Shown here piece after piece: positions 8,020 through 16,195 of a stretch of DNA of 36,196 nucleotides (the stretch's first letter is position 1; each line of letters opens with the position of its first letter). A model generated the notes under the pieces. That model was given only the letters and a program-made list of their open reading frames with translations. It was not told the origin of the DNA and ran no database searches. Source of the stretch: an uncultured Caulobacter sp. (GTDB lineage: Bacteria > Pseudomonadota > Alphaproteobacteria > Caulobacterales > Caulobacteraceae); assembly GCA_913776195.1 (NCBI GenBank), contig CAJYMH010000026.1, positions 1-36,196 on the forward strand, read 5' to 3'. The translations under genes were made by a program, and so were the position numbers.

Positions 8020-8670
8020 ATGGGTAGGGCTTTGCGCAGCTTGGGTTTTGGGCTTGCGGCGTCGTTGATCGGCGCGGTCGCCTCGGCTGGCGTCCTTTCG
8101 CAAAAGCCCGCGCTTTCCGTCTCGGCGGCCAATGGCGACCTGACTGGCTACTCCGCCGCGCAGACGGTGGATGTGTCGCGCGTGATTGGCGGAGACGCTT
8201 CTGTCACGGCCAAGGTGAACGGCGATCCCGATGCGGCCACATACGGCCTGGACTTCCGGGTCGCCGAGCGGGCCAGTTACACCCACGACGAAACTCAGTC
8301 CCTGTCGCTAGGCGCCAGCTGGAATGACAGCGAGGCCGCGCTGCGATCATCCTTGGGCCGCCGGATGGGTTTTGGCCTGGCGCCTTCGGCCAATTTCCTG
8401 CGCGTTTCCATGGATGTGAACGCCGTGCGGCCGATGACGCCAGATGGAGAAGCCGTTGGTCGCGCCGATTTTTCTTCGGCTCTGACGCTGGGCGGTCGTC
8501 CAGTAGGATCGTTCGCTATAGGCGCAGGAAATCGAGGGGAAGAGCGTGTCGCGGTCAGTTTTACGCGTCCGCTGCGATTGCCGGCGGAGTTCACGCTGAG
8601 CACCCAGGAACGCAATGACGGCCCGCCGGATCAGCGGGTCGTCATGCGTCTGCTCAAGGTCGATTGGTAA
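8020..8670 (+). CDS. Unrecognised secreted or envelope protein
   Basis: I do not recognise this family. The start at 8020 is chosen because it puts a good signal peptide at the N-terminus (MGRALRSLGFGLAASLIGAVASAG, cleavage about residue 24). A longer reading from 7918 would bury it, and the ribosome binding site is weak in either case. The mature part of about 190 residues has no Cys. It is rich in Ala, Ser, Gly and Val with alternating polar and non-polar residues (SLSLGASWND, RADFSSALTLGG, GSFAIGAGNRGEERVAVSFTRP), which suggests beta strands, perhaps a small barrel or periplasmic beta sandwich. It ends with Trp. It stands alone, divergent from rpsF, and ends 3 nt from the stop of the convergent peroxiredoxin gene. 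Coding bias matches the surroundings, so it appears to be a resident gene. Confidence 0.75.
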   Translation: MGRALRSLGFGLAASLIGAVASAGVLSQKPALSVSAANGDLTGYSAAQTVDVSRVIGGDASVTAKVNGDPDAATYGLDFRVAERASYTHDETQSLSLGASWNDSEAALRSSLGRRMGFGLAPSANFLRVSMDVNAVRPMTPDGEAVGRADFSSALTLGGRPVGSFAIGAGNRGEERVAVSFTRPLRLPAEFTLSTQERNDGPPDQRVVMRLLKVDW

Positions 8671-8673
8671 CGC

Positions 8674-9204
8674 CTATTTCTTCGCCTTCAGGTCTTGCGC
8701 CGCTTTGAGGGTCAGTTTGATGTGATCCACGGGGCTCAGGTCGCTGTGGACGAAGGCGATTTTGCCGTTCTTGCCGATGACATAGGAAGTGCGGTCCGAC
8801 AGGTCGGGCTTCAGCGCCAGCACCGCATCATAGGCCTTTATGGTGTCCTTGCTCACCGCCGCCACGGGGAACTTGTCTCGGCAGGCTTCCTTGGAGAAGG
8901 CGGCGAGGCGGTCGGTGTTGCCGGCGGTGACGCCGATCAGGGTCGCGCCGGCCTTGCTGAAGTCATCCGCGGCCTCAGCGAACTCGTGCGCCTCGATGGT
9001 GCAGCCTTTGGTGAAGGCGGAAGGGAAGAAATAGAGCACCACCGGCCCCTTCTTCAGAGCTTCGGCCAGATGAAACTTGAACGGCTTGCCCGCCAGGGCG
9101 CCGTCGGCGGTGAAATCCGGAGCCTTGGCGCCGACGGGCAGGGCGGCGAGTGCGGGGCTGGCGATGGCGGCGGCGAGCGCGGCGCAGACGAGCAGGCGTT
9201 TCAT
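8674..9204 (-). CDS. Exported peroxiredoxin (AhpC/TSA, Bcp-like)
   Basis: A thiol peroxidase expected to reduce peroxides in the periplasm. Residues 1-20 form a signal peptide (MKRLLVCAALAAAIASPALA). The thioredoxin-like fold follows from about 22, with the peroxiredoxin motif P61-xxx-T65-xx-C68 (PSAFTKGC); C68 is the peroxidatic cysteine. Classical Bcp proteins have a second cysteine five residues later; here that place is His (CTIEAHEF). The only other mature cysteine is C108 in KEACRDKF, so the resolving step may use C108 or an outside thiol. Length is 176. The ATG at 9204 has a very strong AGGAGG six bases upstream. It is divergent from fabD and converges on the unrecognised secreted protein with 3 nt between stops. 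Confidence 0.9.
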   Translation of the reverse strand: MKRLLVCAALAAAIASPALAALPVGAKAPDFTADGALAGKPFKFHLAEALKKGPVVLYFFPSAFTKGCTIEAHEFAEAADDFSKAGATLIGVTAGNTDRLAAFSKEACRDKFPVAAVSKDTIKAYDAVLALKPDLSDRTSYVIGKNGKIAFVHSDLSPVDHIKLTLKAAQDLKAKK

Positions 9205-9325
9205 GGTTTCCTCCTAGGGAACCGCAACCTAGCGCGGCTGTCGAGCTGTGGAAATCCGTCGAAACTTGCCCACCGCATCGCTTTCCCCTAACCCTCCCGG
9301 CCGGATTCCATAGGGAGCGAGGCCC

Positions 9326-10270
9326 ATGAGCATCGCCTTCATCTTCCCCGGACAAGGCAGCCAAGCCGTCGGCATGGGCGCTGAGCTGGTCGATACCTTC
9401 GGCGCGGCGCGGGAAGTCTTTCAGGAAGTAGACGAGGCCCTGGGCCAGTCGCTTTCCAAACTTGTGCGCGAAGGTCCGGAAGCGGACCTGACCCTGACCG
9501 AGAACGCTCAGCCCGCCCTTATGGCGGTCAGCCTGGCGGTCATGCGCACGCTGGAGCGCGAATTCGGCGTAGGTGTCGATAAGGCCGCTTTCGTCGCCGG
9601 CCATAGTCTGGGCGAGTATTCAGCCCTGGCCGCCGCGGGCGCGATCAGCGTGGCTGACACAGCGCGGCTGCTAAAGCTGCGCGGCCAGGCCATGCAGCGT
9701 GCTGTGCCGGTGGGCGAGGGGGCCATGGCCTCACTGATCGGTCCCAAGACCGATGTCGCCCTGGCCGAAGAAGCCGCCGCCGTCGGTTCCGAATTCGGCG
9801 TCTGCGTGGTCGCCAACGACAACAATCAGGGCAATGTGGTCATCAGCGGCGCCAAGGCCGCCATCGACCGTGCGATCGAGAAGGCCAAGGAGCTGGGGGC
9901 GCGGGCGATTCCGCTGAATGTCTCCGCGCCGTTCCATTGCCCGCTGATGCAACCGGCGGCCGACGAAATGGCCCGGGCTCTGGCGACGGCGGCGATCATC
10001 GCGCCCAAGGCTCCTCTGGTGGCCAATGTCACCGCTCGCCCGGTCCACGATCCGGAAGAGATTCGTCGCTTGCTTGTCGAGCAGGTGACGGGCCGCGTGC
10101 GTTGGCGCGAATCAATGACCTGGCTGGCGGGCGAGGGCGGCGTGACTCGCTTCGCGGAAGCCGGCGCGGGCAAGGTGCTTTCCGGCATGGCCAAGCGTAT
10201 CGCTCCGGACGCTGAAGCGGTTCCCCTCAACACGCCGGCGGACCTCGAAGCGTTCGCCAAATCGCTCTAA
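9326..10270 (+). CDS. fabD: Malonyl CoA-acyl carrier protein transacylase
   Basis: FabD moves malonyl from CoA to acyl carrier protein, feeding fatty acid elongation. It opens with IAFIFPGQGSQ (3-13), the family hallmark. The nucleophile S94 is in AGHSLGEYSALAA, and the partner H204 is in SAPFHCPLM. At 314 residues it is typical. A GAGCGAGG ribosome binding site precedes the ATG. It heads the plus-strand fab cluster: fabG begins 11 nt after its stop. The 121-nt region shared with the divergent peroxiredoxin gene holds its promoter; TTGCCC at 9267 with TAACCC 17 nt on is a weak candidate. A GATTC (GANTC) site lies in the leader at 9304-9308. Confidence 0.98.
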   Translation: MSIAFIFPGQGSQAVGMGAELVDTFGAAREVFQEVDEALGQSLSKLVREGPEADLTLTENAQPALMAVSLAVMRTLEREFGVGVDKAAFVAGHSLGEYSALAAAGAISVADTARLLKLRGQAMQRAVPVGEGAMASLIGPKTDVALAEEAAAVGSEFGVCVVANDNNQGNVVISGAKAAIDRAIEKAKELGARAIPLNVSAPFHCPLMQPAADEMARALATAAIIAPKAPLVANVTARPVHDPEEIRRLLVEQVTGRVRWRESMTWLAGEGGVTRFAEAGAGKVLSGMAKRIAPDAEAVPLNTPADLEAFAKSL

Positions 10271-10280
10271 GGATAAGAAA

Positions 10281-11021
10281 ATGTTCGATCTTTCCGGCAA
10301 GACCGCTTTGGTCACGGGCGCCACGGGCGGCATCGGCGGGGCCATCGCTCGCGCTTTGCACGCCGCCGGCGCGCACGTTGTGCTGTCCGGCACCCGTCAG
10401 GAGGCGCTAGCCGCCTTGGCGAGCGAACTGGGCGAACGCACCAGCACCGTCGCCGCCAACCTGTCCGACCCGGCGGCGGTCGATGGGCTCATCGCCGCCG
10501 CCGAGGAAGCCGCCGGTGCGCCGGTGGACATTCTGGTCGCTAACGCCGGCGTTACCCGAGACGGCCTGCTGCTGCGCATGAAGGATGAGGACTGGGAGAC
10601 CGTCCTGAAGGTGAATCTGGAGAGCTATTTCCGCCTTTCCCGCGCGGCGATGAAGGGCATGATGAAGCGCCGCAACGGTCGCATCATCGGCATCACCTCG
10701 GTGGTGGGCGTAACCGGCAATCCGGGGCAGGCGAACTACGCCGCGTCCAAGGCCGGCATGATTGGCTTCTCCAAGGCGGCCGCCCAGGAAGTGGCCAGCC
10801 GTGGGGTGACCATCAACTGCGTGGCCCCCGGCTTCATCGAAAGCCCGATGACCGACGCCTTGAACGAGCAGCAGAAGGCCACCATCATGGGCTCGATCCC
10901 TGCTGGCCGTCTAGGCCAGGGGGGCGACATCGCCGCCGCCTGCGTGTATCTGGCGAGCGACGAGGCGGCGTACGTCACCGGTCAGACCCTGCACGTCAAC
11001 GGCGGCATGGCGATGATCTAA
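10281..11021 (+). CDS. fabG: 3-oxoacyl-[acyl carrier protein] reductase
   Basis: FabG is the NADPH-dependent ketoreductase of fatty acid elongation. It is a classical short-chain dehydrogenase of 246 residues: cofactor loop TGATGGIGG (12-20), structural NAG (88-90), and the catalytic set S140, Y153 and K157 in ITSVVG and YAASKAG. The C-terminal VTGQTLHVNGGMAMI is typical of FabG. It lies between fabD and acpP, which fixes the assignment among the many similar dehydrogenases. It is almost certainly cotranscribed with fabD. A 122-nt gap then separates it from acpP, enough for a second promoter. Confidence 0.98.
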   Translation: MFDLSGKTALVTGATGGIGGAIARALHAAGAHVVLSGTRQEALAALASELGERTSTVAANLSDPAAVDGLIAAAEEAAGAPVDILVANAGVTRDGLLLRMKDEDWETVLKVNLESYFRLSRAAMKGMMKRRNGRIIGITSVVGVTGNPGQANYAASKAGMIGFSKAAAQEVASRGVTINCVAPGFIESPMTDALNEQQKATIMGSIPAGRLGQGGDIAAACVYLASDEAAYVTGQTLHVNGGMAMI

Positions 11022-11143
11022 GTGTTGCCTTGCTAGTCACCCCGAAAGGAACGTGATAGCGAGTGCCCCGAAGATTCCCGTGGCGTTAGGCCCCCCAGCC
11101 GTTCGCCGCGTCCTAAACAGTCACTAGAGGGACTAGAACTTAT

Positions 11144-11383
11144 ATGTCCGACATTCTCGAGCGCGTCCGTAAGATCGTCATCGAACATCTCGACGCCGAT
11201 CCGGAAAAGGTCACCGAGAAGGCCAGCTTCATCGACGACCTGGGCGCTGACTCCCTCGACAACGTCGAGCTGGTCATGGCCTTCGAAGAAGAATTCGACA
11301 TTGAAATCCCGGACGACGCGGCTGAGCACATTCAGACCGTTGGCGACGCCGTGAAGTTCATCGCCGAGAAGACCGGCTCGTAA
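11144..11383 (+). CDS. acpP: Acyl carrier protein
   Basis: AcpP carries growing acyl chains on a phosphopantetheine arm for fatty acid, lipid A and phospholipid synthesis. At 79 residues it is a standard four-helix acidic carrier. The attachment serine is S37 in the strongly conserved [20 protein letters not shown] region. A GAGGGAC ribosome binding site lies upstream of the ATG. A strong terminator directly after it, and the long gap before it, suggest an abundant short transcript in addition to read-through from fabD-fabG, as is usual for acpP. Confidence 0.99.
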   Translation: MSDILERVRKIVIEHLDADPEKVTEKASFIDDLGADSLDNVELVMAFEEEFDIEIPDDAAEHIQTVGDAVKFIAEKTGS

Positions 11384-11414
11384 GGAGCCTGTCGGTCTCG
11401 CGACCGTCGTTTCG

Positions 11415-11464
11415 CCGCCGCGCTGCATCGGGCATTGTCCGGCGCAGCGCGGCGGTTTTCGTTT
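11415..11464 (+). terminator. Rho-independent terminator after acpP
   Basis: A perfect 12-bp stem (11415-11426 with 11444-11455, CCGCCGCGCTGC) closes a 17-nt loop and is followed by TTTTCGTTT. It starts about 30 nt after the acpP stop and ends before fabF, so fabF needs read-through or its own promoter. Confidence 0.85.
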
Positions 11465-11517
11465 CGGCCCACGACTTCGCCGGGCCGGCCAATCAACAGG
11501 GTTGGGAGTTTTGAAGC

Positions 11518-12801
11518 ATGCGTAGGGTTGTCGTTACGGGAATGGGTCTGCTGACCCCTCTGGGCCAAGGCGTTGAGCACAGCTGGAAGGGCATCGTCGC
11601 CGGCAAGTCCGGCGCCGGAAAGATCACGGCCTTCGATACGACCGACTATGCGTGCCAGGTGGCTTGCGAGGTCCCGCGCGTTGATGGACGCGGCGGCGGC
11701 GGAGCGGATGTTCCCGGCTCATTCGACCCCGACAAGACGATGAGCGCCAAGGACCAGCGTCGCGTCGACGATTTCATCCTGTACGGCATCGCCGCCGCCG
11801 ATGAAGCCGTGAAGGACGCCGGCCTTGAAGCGGTCGAGGACGAGGACCTGAAGGAGCGCATCGGCGTCATCATCGGCTCCGGCATCGGGGGCTTGGCGAC
11901 CATCGCCGATACGGCCATCGAGCTGAAGGAGCGTGGTCCGCGCAAGGTCAGTCCGTTCTTCATCCCTTCCGCCCTGATCAACCTGATCTCCGGCCAGGTT
12001 TCGATCCGCTATGGCTTCAAGGGCCCGAACCACGCGGTGGTCACCGCCTGCGCCACGGGCGCGCACGCCATCGGCGACGCCATGCGCCTGATCCGCAACG
12101 GCGACGCGGACGTGATGGTGGCCGGCGGCGCCGAAGCCGCTATCTGCCCGATCGGCATCGCGGGATTCATCGCCTGCCGCGCCATGGCCACTGAATTCAA
12201 CGACACGCCCGAAAAGGCCTCGCGCCCCTATGACAAGGACCGCGACGGCTTTGTCATGGGCGAAGGCGCGGGCATCGTGGTCCTGGAAGAGTACGAACAC
12301 GCCAAGGCGCGCGGTGCGAAGATCTATGCCGAAGTGATCGGTTATGGCCTGTCGGGCGACGCCTATCACATCACCGCTCCGTCCGAGGATGGCGACGGCG
12401 GCTATCGCGCCATGAAGGCCGCGCTGAAGAGCGCGGGAATTGAGGCGAGCGCGGTCGACTACATCAACGCCCACGGCACCTCGACCATGGCCGACGGCAT
12501 CGAGGCCGGTGCGGTGGAGCGCCTACTGGGCGACCATGCCGTCAATGTCTCCATGTCCTCGACAAAGTCGATGACGGGGCACCTCCTGGGCGCGGCCGGC
12601 GCCATCGAGGCGATCTTCTCGATCCTGGCGATTCGTGACCAAGTCGCCCCGCCGACCATCAACCTCGATAACCCCGCTGTCGAAACCAAGATGGATCTGG
12701 TGCCGCACAAGGCTAAGCCGATGAAAATCGACGTGGCCGTATCCAACAGCTTCGGTTTCGGCGGCACCAACGCTTCGGTCGTGTTCCGACGCGTCCAGTG
12801 A
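11518..12801 (+). CDS. fabF: 3-oxoacyl-[acyl carrier protein] synthase II
   Basis: FabF condenses malonyl-ACP with acyl-ACP, the elongation step of fatty acid synthesis. The thiolase-fold protein of 427 residues carries the Cys-His-His triad: C178 in VVTACATGAH, H319 in INAHGTSTMADG and H355 in KSMTGHLLGAAG. It ends with the usual SNSFGFGGTNASVVF. A Gly-rich insert near 57-68 (GRGGGGADVPGS) makes it slightly longer than E. coli FabF (413). The ATG at 11518 follows a GGTTGGGAG stretch. It overlaps the mltG start by 4 nt, so the two are translationally coupled. Confidence 0.98.
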   Translation: MRRVVVTGMGLLTPLGQGVEHSWKGIVAGKSGAGKITAFDTTDYACQVACEVPRVDGRGGGGADVPGSFDPDKTMSAKDQRRVDDFILYGIAAADEAVKDAGLEAVEDEDLKERIGVIIGSGIGGLATIADTAIELKERGPRKVSPFFIPSALINLISGQVSIRYGFKGPNHAVVTACATGAHAIGDAMRLIRNGDADVMVAGGAEAAICPIGIAGFIACRAMATEFNDTPEKASRPYDKDRDGFVMGEGAGIVVLEEYEHAKARGAKIYAEVIGYGLSGDAYHITAPSEDGDGGYRAMKAALKSAGIEASAVDYINAHGTSTMADGIEAGAVERLLGDHAVNVSMSSTKSMTGHLLGAAGAIEAIFSILAIRDQVAPPTINLDNPAVETKMDLVPHKAKPMKIDVAVSNSFGFGGTNASVVFRRVQ

Positions 12802-13859
12802 CCCGACGTCCCGCCGCAAAAAAGCGGTCGGGTAAGTCCCGACCTGGCAAGCCCAGGCCTCTGCCTACGACCCGCCGCGCCATGGCGCGCGGCGGTACGG
12901 CGTTTGGCGCCCTGTTTCTCGTCGCTCTTCTGATCGCCGCCGCCGGCTTGTGGATCTATGCGGGGCCGGGTCCCAAGGCGAGATCGGGGGAGGTGACGAT
13001 CGTCACCCTGCGCAAGGGGGCGGGTTTGTCTCAGATCGCCGCGGTCCTGGAGCGCGAGGGGGTTGTTCGCTCCAGCTCCGTTTTCCTGGCCGCCGCCCAG
13101 TTCACGGGCGGATCGCGGTCGTTGAAGGCTGGCGAGTACGAGTTCGCCTCCGGCGCCTCGATGTCCTCGATCCTTCAGGCCATCCGTGACGGGCGCATCG
13201 TCCGTCGCCAGGTCACGATCCCCGAGGGCATGACCGCCGACATGGTGGTGGACATCCTCAACGCCCAGCCCGTCCTGACGGGCGTGGCGCCGACGCCGGC
13301 GGAGGGCTCCGTCCTGCCCGAAACCTATGACATCCAACGGGGCGAGGATCGAGCTGCTGTCCTGAAGCGAATGACGGACGCGCACGAGGCCCTGATGGCC
13401 ACCCTGTGGGCGCAGCGTCAGTCCGGCCTGCCGTTCACGACGGAGAACGAGGCGATCACCTTGGCCTCCATCGTCGAGAAGGAGACCGGGATCGCCGCCG
13501 AGCGGCCGCAAGTCGCGGCGGTCTTTGTCAACCGGCTGCGTCTGGGCATGCGGCTAGAGAGCGACCCGACGATCATCTACGGCCTGACACGCGGGCGGCC
13601 CCTGGGGCGCGGTCTGCGCGCCTCTGAATTGGCCAGCGACACGCCCTATAACACCTATCGGATCGCTGGCCTGCCGCCGACGCCGATCGCCAATCCAGGG
13701 CGCGCGGCCATCGAAGCCGTGCTGAACCCGCCCAAGTCCGACGCGCTGTTCTTCGTCGCGGACGGCACTGGCGGCCACGTCTTCGCTGCCACCTATGATG
13801 AGCATCTGCGCAACGTCGAGAAATGGCGGCGCATCGAGCGCGAAAGGGCAGGGCAATGA
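12798..13859 (+). CDS. mltG: Endolytic murein transglycosylase MltG
   Basis: MltG cuts nascent glycan strands inside the chain and is thought to set strand length near synthesis complexes. It starts with GTG in the fabF stop overlap (GTGA). A basic cytoplasmic tail of about 30 residues is followed by one membrane helix (about 34-54). A LysM-like region follows, then the YceG catalytic domain with the conserved ASIVEKETG (223-231) holding the catalytic Glu, and RLRLGMRLESDPT. At 353 residues it is typical. The fabF-mltG order is common in proteobacteria. Its stop overlaps the yicC start by 4 nt (ATGA). Confidence 0.97.
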   Translation: MTRRPAAKKRSGKSRPGKPRPLPTTRRAMARGGTAFGALFLVALLIAAAGLWIYAGPGPKARSGEVTIVTLRKGAGLSQIAAVLEREGVVRSSSVFLAAAQFTGGSRSLKAGEYEFASGASMSSILQAIRDGRIVRRQVTIPEGMTADMVVDILNAQPVLTGVAPTPAEGSVLPETYDIQRGEDRAAVLKRMTDAHEALMATLWAQRQSGLPFTTENEAITLASIVEKETGIAAERPQVAAVFVNRLRLGMRLESDPTIIYGLTRGRPLGRGLRASELASDTPYNTYRIAGLPPTPIANPGRAAIEAVLNPPKSDALFFVADGTGGHVFAATYDEHLRNVEKWRRIERERAGQ

Positions 13860-14734
13860 TCAGCGGCATGACGGGTTTCGCCCGCTCCGAGGGCGCGCTT
13901 GGCGCTTGGACCTGGGCCGTAGAAGCGCGGTCGGTCAATGGTCGCAACCTGGAGACCCGTTTCCGTGGCCCGCCGGGTTTCGACACCCTGGACCGCGCGG
14001 CGCGTGAAGGGAGCCAAGCCCGCTTCCAGCGCGGTCAGGTGACTATCGGCGTCACCGCCAAGCAGGCGGACGCGGCCGGCCAGATCAGCGTCAATATCGC
14101 CCAGCTTGAGCGCTATCTTTCCGCTGGCCAGCCCTACGTGGCCACGGGCCTGGCGGAGAAGCCGCGACTGGACGGCCTGCTGGCGCTGAAGGGCGTTCTG
14201 GAAAGCGCCGAGGAAGGCGAGGACGCCGAGGCCAAGGCCGCCCTCGAGCAGGCCATGGCCGCGACTCTGGCGGTCGCCCTGGACGGCTTGAAGGCCGCGC
14301 GGGGCGAGGAAGGCAAGGCCCTGACCCCCGTGTTGACGGGCTTGGTCGATCGGATCGAGGCGCTGGTCGCTTCGGCTGAAAAGGAGGCCGCCGTCCAGCC
14401 TGCGGTCCTGAAGGACAAGCTGGCCAAGCGCATGGCCGAGCTGCTCGGCGATAACGTCTCGGAGGAGAAGATCCTTCAGGAGGCCGCAGCCCTGGCCCTG
14501 CGCGCCGACGTGCGCGAGGAGCTGGATCGTCTGGCGGGGCACATCGCCTCGGCTCGCACCTTGCTGACAGGGGAAGGTGCGGTCGGCCGCAAACTGGACT
14601 TTCTCACCCAGGAGTTCATGCGCGAATCCAACACGCTGTGCTCGAAGTCTGGCAGCACGGCCTTGACCGCCATCGGCCTGGATCTCAAGGCCACGGTCGA
14701 TCAGTTCCGCGAGCAGGTTCAGAATGTCGAATAG
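13856..14734 (+). CDS. yicC: YicC/YloC family endoribonuclease
   Basis: YicC-family proteins were long described as stress-induced; recent work shows they are RNA endonucleases that act in small RNA turnover. I start at the ATG at 13856, which overlaps the mltG stop and has AGGGCAGGG upstream, rather than 33 nt earlier. The protein then begins with the family's typical MISGMTGFARSEG. The N-terminal domain contains VEARSVNGRNLETRFR. The conserved C-terminal domain (DUF1732) ends with EFMRESNTLCSKSG and a helix rich in conserved residues. Length is 292, as expected. It overlaps gmk by 11 nt, an arrangement seen in many bacteria, where yicC and gmk are neighbours. Confidence 0.95.
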   Translation: MISGMTGFARSEGALGAWTWAVEARSVNGRNLETRFRGPPGFDTLDRAAREGSQARFQRGQVTIGVTAKQADAAGQISVNIAQLERYLSAGQPYVATGLAEKPRLDGLLALKGVLESAEEGEDAEAKAALEQAMAATLAVALDGLKAARGEEGKALTPVLTGLVDRIEALVASAEKEAAVQPAVLKDKLAKRMAELLGDNVSEEKILQEAAALALRADVREELDRLAGHIASARTLLTGEGAVGRKLDFLTQEFMRESNTLCSKSGSTALTAIGLDLKATVDQFREQVQNVE

Positions 14735-15371
14735 CCACAGCCATCCCACCCGCGGCCTGATGATGATGGTCGTGGCGCCGTCCGGCGTCGGCAAGACCTC
14801 GCTCACTCGCCGCCTGGTTTCGGACCACTCGGACCTGCACCTGTCGATCAGCGCCACCACGCGCGAGCCGCGCGCCGGCGAGCATGAAGGCCGCGACTAT
14901 CACTTCGTCAGCCACGAGACTTTCGACGACATGGTCTCGAAGAACGCCTTCCTCGAATGGGCGGAAGTTCATGGCAACAAGTACGGCAGCCCGCGTGCGC
15001 CGATTGAGGAAGCCCTGGCGCGCGGCGAAAGCGTTCTGTTCGACATCGACGATCAGGGCGCCTTCCAGGTCTGTGAACAGGCCCGTGAGGATTGCGTGAT
15101 GGTCTACATCTTGCCGCCGTCCATCGCCGAGATGAACCGCCGTCTGCACACGCGTTCGACAGACAGCGACGAGACGATCCGCCGCCGCATCGCGCGCGCC
15201 AAGACCGAGATCGCCAACTGGCAGGCCTTTGACTATGTGCTGCTGAACGACGACTTTGACCGGGCCTATTCGGATCTGGCCCACGTCTATCACGCCGAGC
15301 GGCTGAAGCGGTCGCGCGGCGTCTGGATCGAAGGCTTCATCCAGAACCTGCTGGACGAACCGCTTCCCTAG
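14724..15371 (+). CDS. gmk: Guanylate kinase
   Basis: Gmk phosphorylates GMP to GDP, essential for GTP, dGTP and (p)ppGpp supply. The P-loop is APSGVGKTS (18-26). The GMP-binding part includes ISATTREPRAGEHEGRDY and FLEWAEVHG. At 215 residues it is normal. The ATG at 14724 lies inside the end of yicC (11-nt overlap). Its TAG stop shares a CTAG with the stop of the convergent rsmA, leaving no room for a terminator between the two units. Confidence 0.98.
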   Translation: MSNSHSHPTRGLMMMVVAPSGVGKTSLTRRLVSDHSDLHLSISATTREPRAGEHEGRDYHFVSHETFDDMVSKNAFLEWAEVHGNKYGSPRAPIEEALARGESVLFDIDDQGAFQVCEQAREDCVMVYILPPSIAEMNRRLHTRSTDSDETIRRRIARAKTEIANWQAFDYVLLNDDFDRAYSDLAHVYHAERLKRSRGVWIEGFIQNLLDEPLP

Positions 15372-16195
15372 AGCGCTGCAGCCAGACGCAGGAAGCCGTC
15401 AACGTCGATGGTCTCCGCGCGGGCGTCCGGTTCGATCCCGGCCCGTTCGCACAGCCCCGCGCCGCCCAGGCTTTTGAGGCTGGAACGCAGCATCTTTCGG
15501 CGTTGGCCGAAGGCGGCGGCGGTGACTTTCTCCAGCGCTGACAGCAGGGGCGCGGAGGGCGGACTGGCCAGCGGGACCAACTGCACCACGGCCGAAGCCA
15601 CCTTGGGCGGCGGGGTGAAGGCGCGGGCCGGCAGGTCCATGACCACCCGGGCGTCGCACACGGCCTGGGAGATGACGCCCAGACGGCCGTAGGCGTCTGA
15701 TCCAGCTTCCGCCGCCACCCGGTCGGCCACTTCCTTCTGGAACATCAGGGTCATGGAGGCCGGGCGGAAACCGCCCGTCAGCCATTTGATCAATAGCGGC
15801 GTGCCGACATTGTAGGGCAGGTTGGAGGCGATCTTGGCGATGGGGCCAAGGCCGCGCTCGGCCAATAGGGCGGCTTCGTCCACGTCCAGGGCGTCGGCCT
15901 CCATCACGTCGAGGCGCCCGTCGGCGGCGTCGGAAAGCTCTCGCAGCAGCGGCAGGAAGCGGGCGTCCTTCTCCACGGCGATGACGCGAGCTCCTGTTTC
16001 CAGGAGGGCGCGGGTCAAGCCGCCGGGGCCTGGCCCGACCTCGATCACCACGTCGCCTTCGCCGATGCCGCCCAGGCGGACGATCTTCCGGGTGACGTTC
16101 AGGTCGAGCAGGAAGTGCTGGCCGAAGCTCTTCTTGGCCATCAGGCCATGCTCGGTCAGGGTTTCGCGCAGAGGCGGCAGGTCGGCGACGCTCAT
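15368..16195 (-). CDS. rsmA: 16S rRNA dimethyladenosine transferase (KsgA)
   Basis: RsmA dimethylates two adjacent adenines near the 3' end of 16S rRNA during small subunit assembly, using SAM. The sequence has FGQHFLLD (24-31), the SAM motif EVGPGPGGL (52-60), the acidic VEKD (74-77) and the catalytic NLPYN (125-129). Length 275 is typical. The ATG at 16195 overlaps the pdxA stop by 4 nt. It is the last gene of the lpt-surA-pdxA unit, the same order as lptD-surA-pdxA-rsmA in enterobacteria. The stop lies in a CTAG shared with gmk. Confidence 0.98.
   Translation of the reverse strand: MSVADLPPLRETLTEHGLMAKKSFGQHFLLDLNVTRKIVRLGGIGEGDVVIEVGPGPGGLTRALLETGARVIAVEKDARFLPLLRELSDAADGRLDVMEADALDVDEAALLAERGLGPIAKIASNLPYNVGTPLLIKWLTGGFRPASMTLMFQKEVADRVAAEAGSDAYGRLGVISQAVCDARVVMDLPARAFTPPPKVASAVVQLVPLASPPSAPLLSALEKVTAAAFGQRRKMLRSSLKSLGGAGLCERAGIEPDARAETIDVDGFLRLAAAL

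Noticed and set aside
12459..14860. Minus-strand frames of 350 and 355 codons under fabF, mltG and yicC
   Set aside because: These are shadows of conserved plus-strand genes that overlap by 4 nt.
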